From positions 1 to 36,128 of the forward strand of contig JAFBAS010000102.1 of NCBI GenBank assembly GCA_019247605.1: 36,128 nt of DNA. Direction: 5' to 3'. The stretch comes from Hyphomicrobiales bacterium. Lineage in GTDB: Bacteria > Pseudomonadota > Alphaproteobacteria > Rhizobiales > Beijerinckiaceae. Position numbers and translations under genes: made by a program. Positions 34,080 through 36,128 of this stretch are shown piece after piece (positions within the stretch are counted from its first letter, which is position 1; the number at the start of each line of letters is the position of its first letter). A model generated the notes under the pieces. It was not told the origin of the DNA, did not search any database, and saw only the letters and a program-made list of their open reading frames with translations.

Positions 34080-35285
34080 ATGAAGCGCAGAAGCTTTATC
34101 GGCGGCCTCGCCCTCGTCGGCTTTTGGCAGGGTGGAACGTTCGGCCAAACGGCGAGGCCTGCGAAGATCGGCGTGCTCAACGACATGTCGAGCGTCTATG
34201 CTGATTATCAGGGCATCGGTTCGGTAATCGCCGCCCAGATGGCGCTCGAGGACAGCCAGCAAGTTATCGGTGTGCCGGCCGAGATCGTGTCGGCCGACCA
34301 TCAGAACAAGCCGGATATCGGCCTCTCCATCGCGCGGCGCTGGTTCGACACCGAGGGCGTCGACGTCATCCTGGACGTGCCGAATTCCGCGGTGGCGCTC
34401 GCCGTCGCGCAGCTCTGCCGGGACAGGAACAAGGTTCTCATCGGCTCGGGTGCGGGCTCCGCCGATCTCACCGGCAAAGCGTGCACGCCCAACACGGTCC
34501 ACTGGACCTACGACACTTGGCAGCTCGGCAACAGCTACGGCCGCGCGCTTACATCGGCAGATGCGAAGCGCTGGTTCTTCATCACTGCCGATTATGCTTT
34601 CGGCAAGAGCCTCGAGGAGAGTTGCGCCAGCGCGGTAAAAGGCGCCGGAGGCGAAGTTCTGGGCTCGGCGCGTCATCCGATCGCGGCGACGGATTTTTCG
34701 TCGTATCTGCTACAGGCTCAATCATCGGGCGCCGACGTCGTCGCCTTCTGCAACGCCGGCGATGATCTGAACAACTCGCTGAAGCAGGCTTCCGAATTCC
34801 ATCTCGCACCGAAGCAAAAGCTGGTCGGGCTCATCTTCAACATCACCAATGTGCCCGGCCTCGGCCTCAAGGCTTGCGAAGGGCTCGAAGCGATCAGCAG
34901 TTTTTATTGGGACCTCAATGACGGTACTCGGGCATTCTCCGCTCGGTTCCAGGCGGTTCACCCGCGCAAGAACATGCCGAACGACATGCAGGCCGGCTGC
35001 TACGCCGCGACCTTGCACTACCTTAAGGCGGTAAAAAAGCTCGGTTCCGCCACGGACGGCAAAGCGGTCGTCGATACGATGAAGGCGATCCCGACGGACG
35101 ATCCGCTTTTCGGCAAGGGGTCCATCCGCGTCGATGGGCGCAAGCTTCACCCGATGTACCTCTTCGACGTGAAGAGCGAAGCGGAATCGAAAGGACCTTG
35201 GGACGCGTTCAAGCTCGTCCGTACCATCTCGGCCGACGACTCGTTTCGGCCGCTCTCACAAGGGGGATGCTCTCTCGTGAATTGA
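34080..35285 (+). CDS. ABC transporter substrate-binding protein, branched-chain amino acid/amide type (Peripla_BP_6)
   Basis: A 401-residue periplasmic binding protein of the LivJ/LivK-UrtA class. The N-terminus MKRRSFIGGLALVG is a twin-arginine-like export signal. The first domain begins KIGVLNDMSSVYADYQGIGSVIAAQMALED and has the type I fold pattern. NKVLIGSGAGSADLTGKACTPNTVHWTYDTWQLG is the ligand-binding stretch, and WFFITADYAFGKSLEESCASAVKGAGGEVLG the second-domain start. The ATG at 34080 has AAGGA just upstream; an in-frame opening at 33900 overlaps the previous gene. No permease or ATPase gene lies nearby, so the transporter partners are unlinked or the protein works as a sensor. The ligand is unknown; relatives bind amides, urea or aromatic acids. 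Confidence 0.9.
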   Translation: MKRRSFIGGLALVGFWQGGTFGQTARPAKIGVLNDMSSVYADYQGIGSVIAAQMALEDSQQVIGVPAEIVSADHQNKPDIGLSIARRWFDTEGVDVILDVPNSAVALAVAQLCRDRNKVLIGSGAGSADLTGKACTPNTVHWTYDTWQLGNSYGRALTSADAKRWFFITADYAFGKSLEESCASAVKGAGGEVLGSARHPIAATDFSSYLLQAQSSGADVVAFCNAGDDLNNSLKQASEFHLAPKQKLVGLIFNITNVPGLGLKACEGLEAISSFYWDLNDGTRAFSARFQAVHPRKNMPNDMQAGCYAATLHYLKAVKKLGSATDGKAVVDTMKAIPTDDPLFGKGSIRVDGRKLHPMYLFDVKSEAESKGPWDAFKLVRTISADDSFRPLSQGGCSLVN

Positions 35286-35619
35286 CGAGACGCTCGTCCC
35301 CGCGACCCGCAATCCCAAATCCTGAAAAGTGCTGCTCGTTCCTGAGTACACCCGTTTGGACCCGTGCCGATGCGCGTCTTTGGGCTCGCCCAGACGGATC
35401 AAGTTTCCGGCTCATGATTGGACCTCGGCATTTGTCAGGACATCCGAGACGGGAATTATATACTTGACACCACAGCCACATGATGTAGTGCCTGCCCAGG
35501 TATCAGCCAACGATGGGGTTGGTGCTGGCGCGCCGATATAGATATCGAATTGACTGAGGAAATGATTGTAGGAGGCGCGCTCGCGCTTTCGCGAATTAAG
35601 CACGAGGTGGCGGATGGGT
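35286..35619. other. Lower-GC intergenic region
   Basis: This 334-base stretch is visibly less GC-rich than the rest, especially from about 35440 on. Neither strand has an open frame with a recognisable family. An 88-codon minus-strand frame (35412-35678) has a protein-like C-terminal half (IYIGAPAPTPSLADTW) but no independent start after the HEPN-like gene stop, so it is not annotated. The composition shift may mark the border of acquired DNA. Confidence 0.4.
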
Positions 35620-36123
35620 CTATGCCTCTTCGGGAGGGGGCGGTGCAGATTTTTCGTGCAATGACCAGCCGATTTCATACATCACGAGGAGCAATTCTCG
35701 ATGAAGCGCCACGATCGTATGTATCAGTGTCCGCATCCGACTATCGTCGAATGTTTCTGCTACCACCTCCGTAGGTGTAGGGGCTTTTTGACGGAGGGAA
35801 AAGGCAAGGGGGGTGCCTCGTGAATTTCGAGCCCATATACCATGAACTATGAGGTTTCTATCGTCCCTCACATAATCGATTTTGTCGAGAATTGGCGAAA
35901 GCTTGTGGAAGTGATTTTCGGAGAGCGAGATGGCCGCTAGATAACGGAGCATTCGGATCATTGATGTTGCATCTAGCCGCGATGTTACGGCGCGCGCCAA
36001 GGCGAACTCAAGGTCTCCGAGTAGAAAGCCGATGAGATCGCCCATTAAGGACTCAAGCTTGGCCCAAGCCACAACGGCCCGCCCGATTAGTCGTTCGTGG
36101 CGCATATCAAGAGAATGGTCCAA
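35620..36123 (-). CDS. HEPN-like hypothetical protein, possibly 5'-incomplete
   Basis: A mostly helical protein of at least 161 residues. The frame stays open to the window edge, so the true start (TTG 36123, ATG 36105, or upstream of the window) is not settled. It has GRAVVAWAKLESLMGDLIGFLL at the N-terminus, a central helical region, and DYVRDDRNLIVHGIWARN, in which R-N-L-I-V-H fits the R-x4-6-H motif of HEPN RNases, preceded by conserved acidic residues. HEPN domains form many toxin, abortive-infection and RNase families; a single such motif in a small protein is suggestive only. Codon use is less GC-rich than in the other genes, in line with transfer. No antitoxin-like partner is visible. 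Confidence 0.5.
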   Translation of the reverse strand: MDHSLDMRHERLIGRAVVAWAKLESLMGDLIGFLLGDLEFALARAVTSRLDATSMIRMLRYLAAISLSENHFHKLSPILDKIDYVRDDRNLIVHGIWARNSRGTPLAFSLRQKAPTPTEVVAETFDDSRMRTLIHTIVALHRELLLVMYEIGWSLHEKSAPPPPEEA

Positions 36124-36128
36124 TTTCT

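Noticed and set aside
35412-35678. 88-codon minus-strand frame next to the HEPN-like gene
   Set aside because: It begins inside that gene, lacks a start codon and ribosome site after the gene's stop, and matches no family I know.

Overview
The window is about 36 kb of GC-rich chromosome from an alphaproteobacterium, most likely of the Hyphomicrobiales (rhizobia and methylotroph relatives). Reasons: best-recognised proteins have the alphaproteobacterial form (DUF459 SGNH protein, Omp25-like barrel, stand-alone SWIB protein, paired small heat-shock genes), the heat-shock promoters are of the CTTG-N18 RpoH type, and a small heat-shock gene carries a ROSE-type RNA thermometer. Placement below order level cannot be justified. 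No rRNA, tRNA, CRISPR array, insertion sequence or prophage was seen; it is mostly housekeeping sequence, with lower-GC DNA at the right end.

Layout. 1-3.8 kb: 3' end of a galE-like epimerase gene, a secreted lytic transglycosylase, a DUF459 protein that has lost its SGNH catalytic residues, and a glutathione S-transferase. 4.0-5.5 kb: a DUF2142 membrane protein. 5.6-11.8 kb: glutamate synthase gltB-gltD on the minus strand, divergent from an L-threonine aldolase gene. 13.2-14.0 kb: an exported proline-rich PepSY-like protein. 14.1-14.7 kb: a small heat-shock gene with RpoH promoter and ROSE thermometer. 14.8-16.1 kb: an SDR dehydrogenase and a SWIB protein. 16.3-20.4 kb: an ABC exporter-like pair (ybbA/ybbP type) divergent from tesA, the same neighbourhood as in E. 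coli, with start codons that share one CATG. 20.4-23.6 kb: a class I DAHP synthase (aroG type) divergent from formate-tetrahydrofolate ligase (fhs). 23.7-29.7 kb: an outer-membrane barrel, a Rieske oxygenase, a nitrilase-family amidase, mscL, an aminotransferase, a small conserved hypothetical and an XRE-cupin regulator. 29.8-32.4 kb: a heat-shock cluster with groEL, a broken groES remnant and a second hsp20. 32.5-36.1 kb: an isoprenylcysteine methyltransferase-like membrane protein, a small secreted Cys-repeat protein, an orphan solute-binding protein, and a HEPN-like hypothetical at the window edge.

The most interesting signal is in the DNA before aroG (21560-21728, minus strand). A promoter-like sequence ends at the ATG of a 27-codon leader peptide with Phe-Ala-Arg-Tyr-Phe in the middle. 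Four alternating complementary segments (CCGCCAGC, GCTGGCGG, CCGCCAG, CTGGCGG) follow; the last two make a perfect intrinsic terminator just before aroG. This is the architecture of a ribosome-mediated attenuator and would couple DAHP synthase expression to Phe/Tyr supply. The second notable region is the divergent heat-shock locus, in which groEL lies behind only the last ~25 codons of a groES gene.
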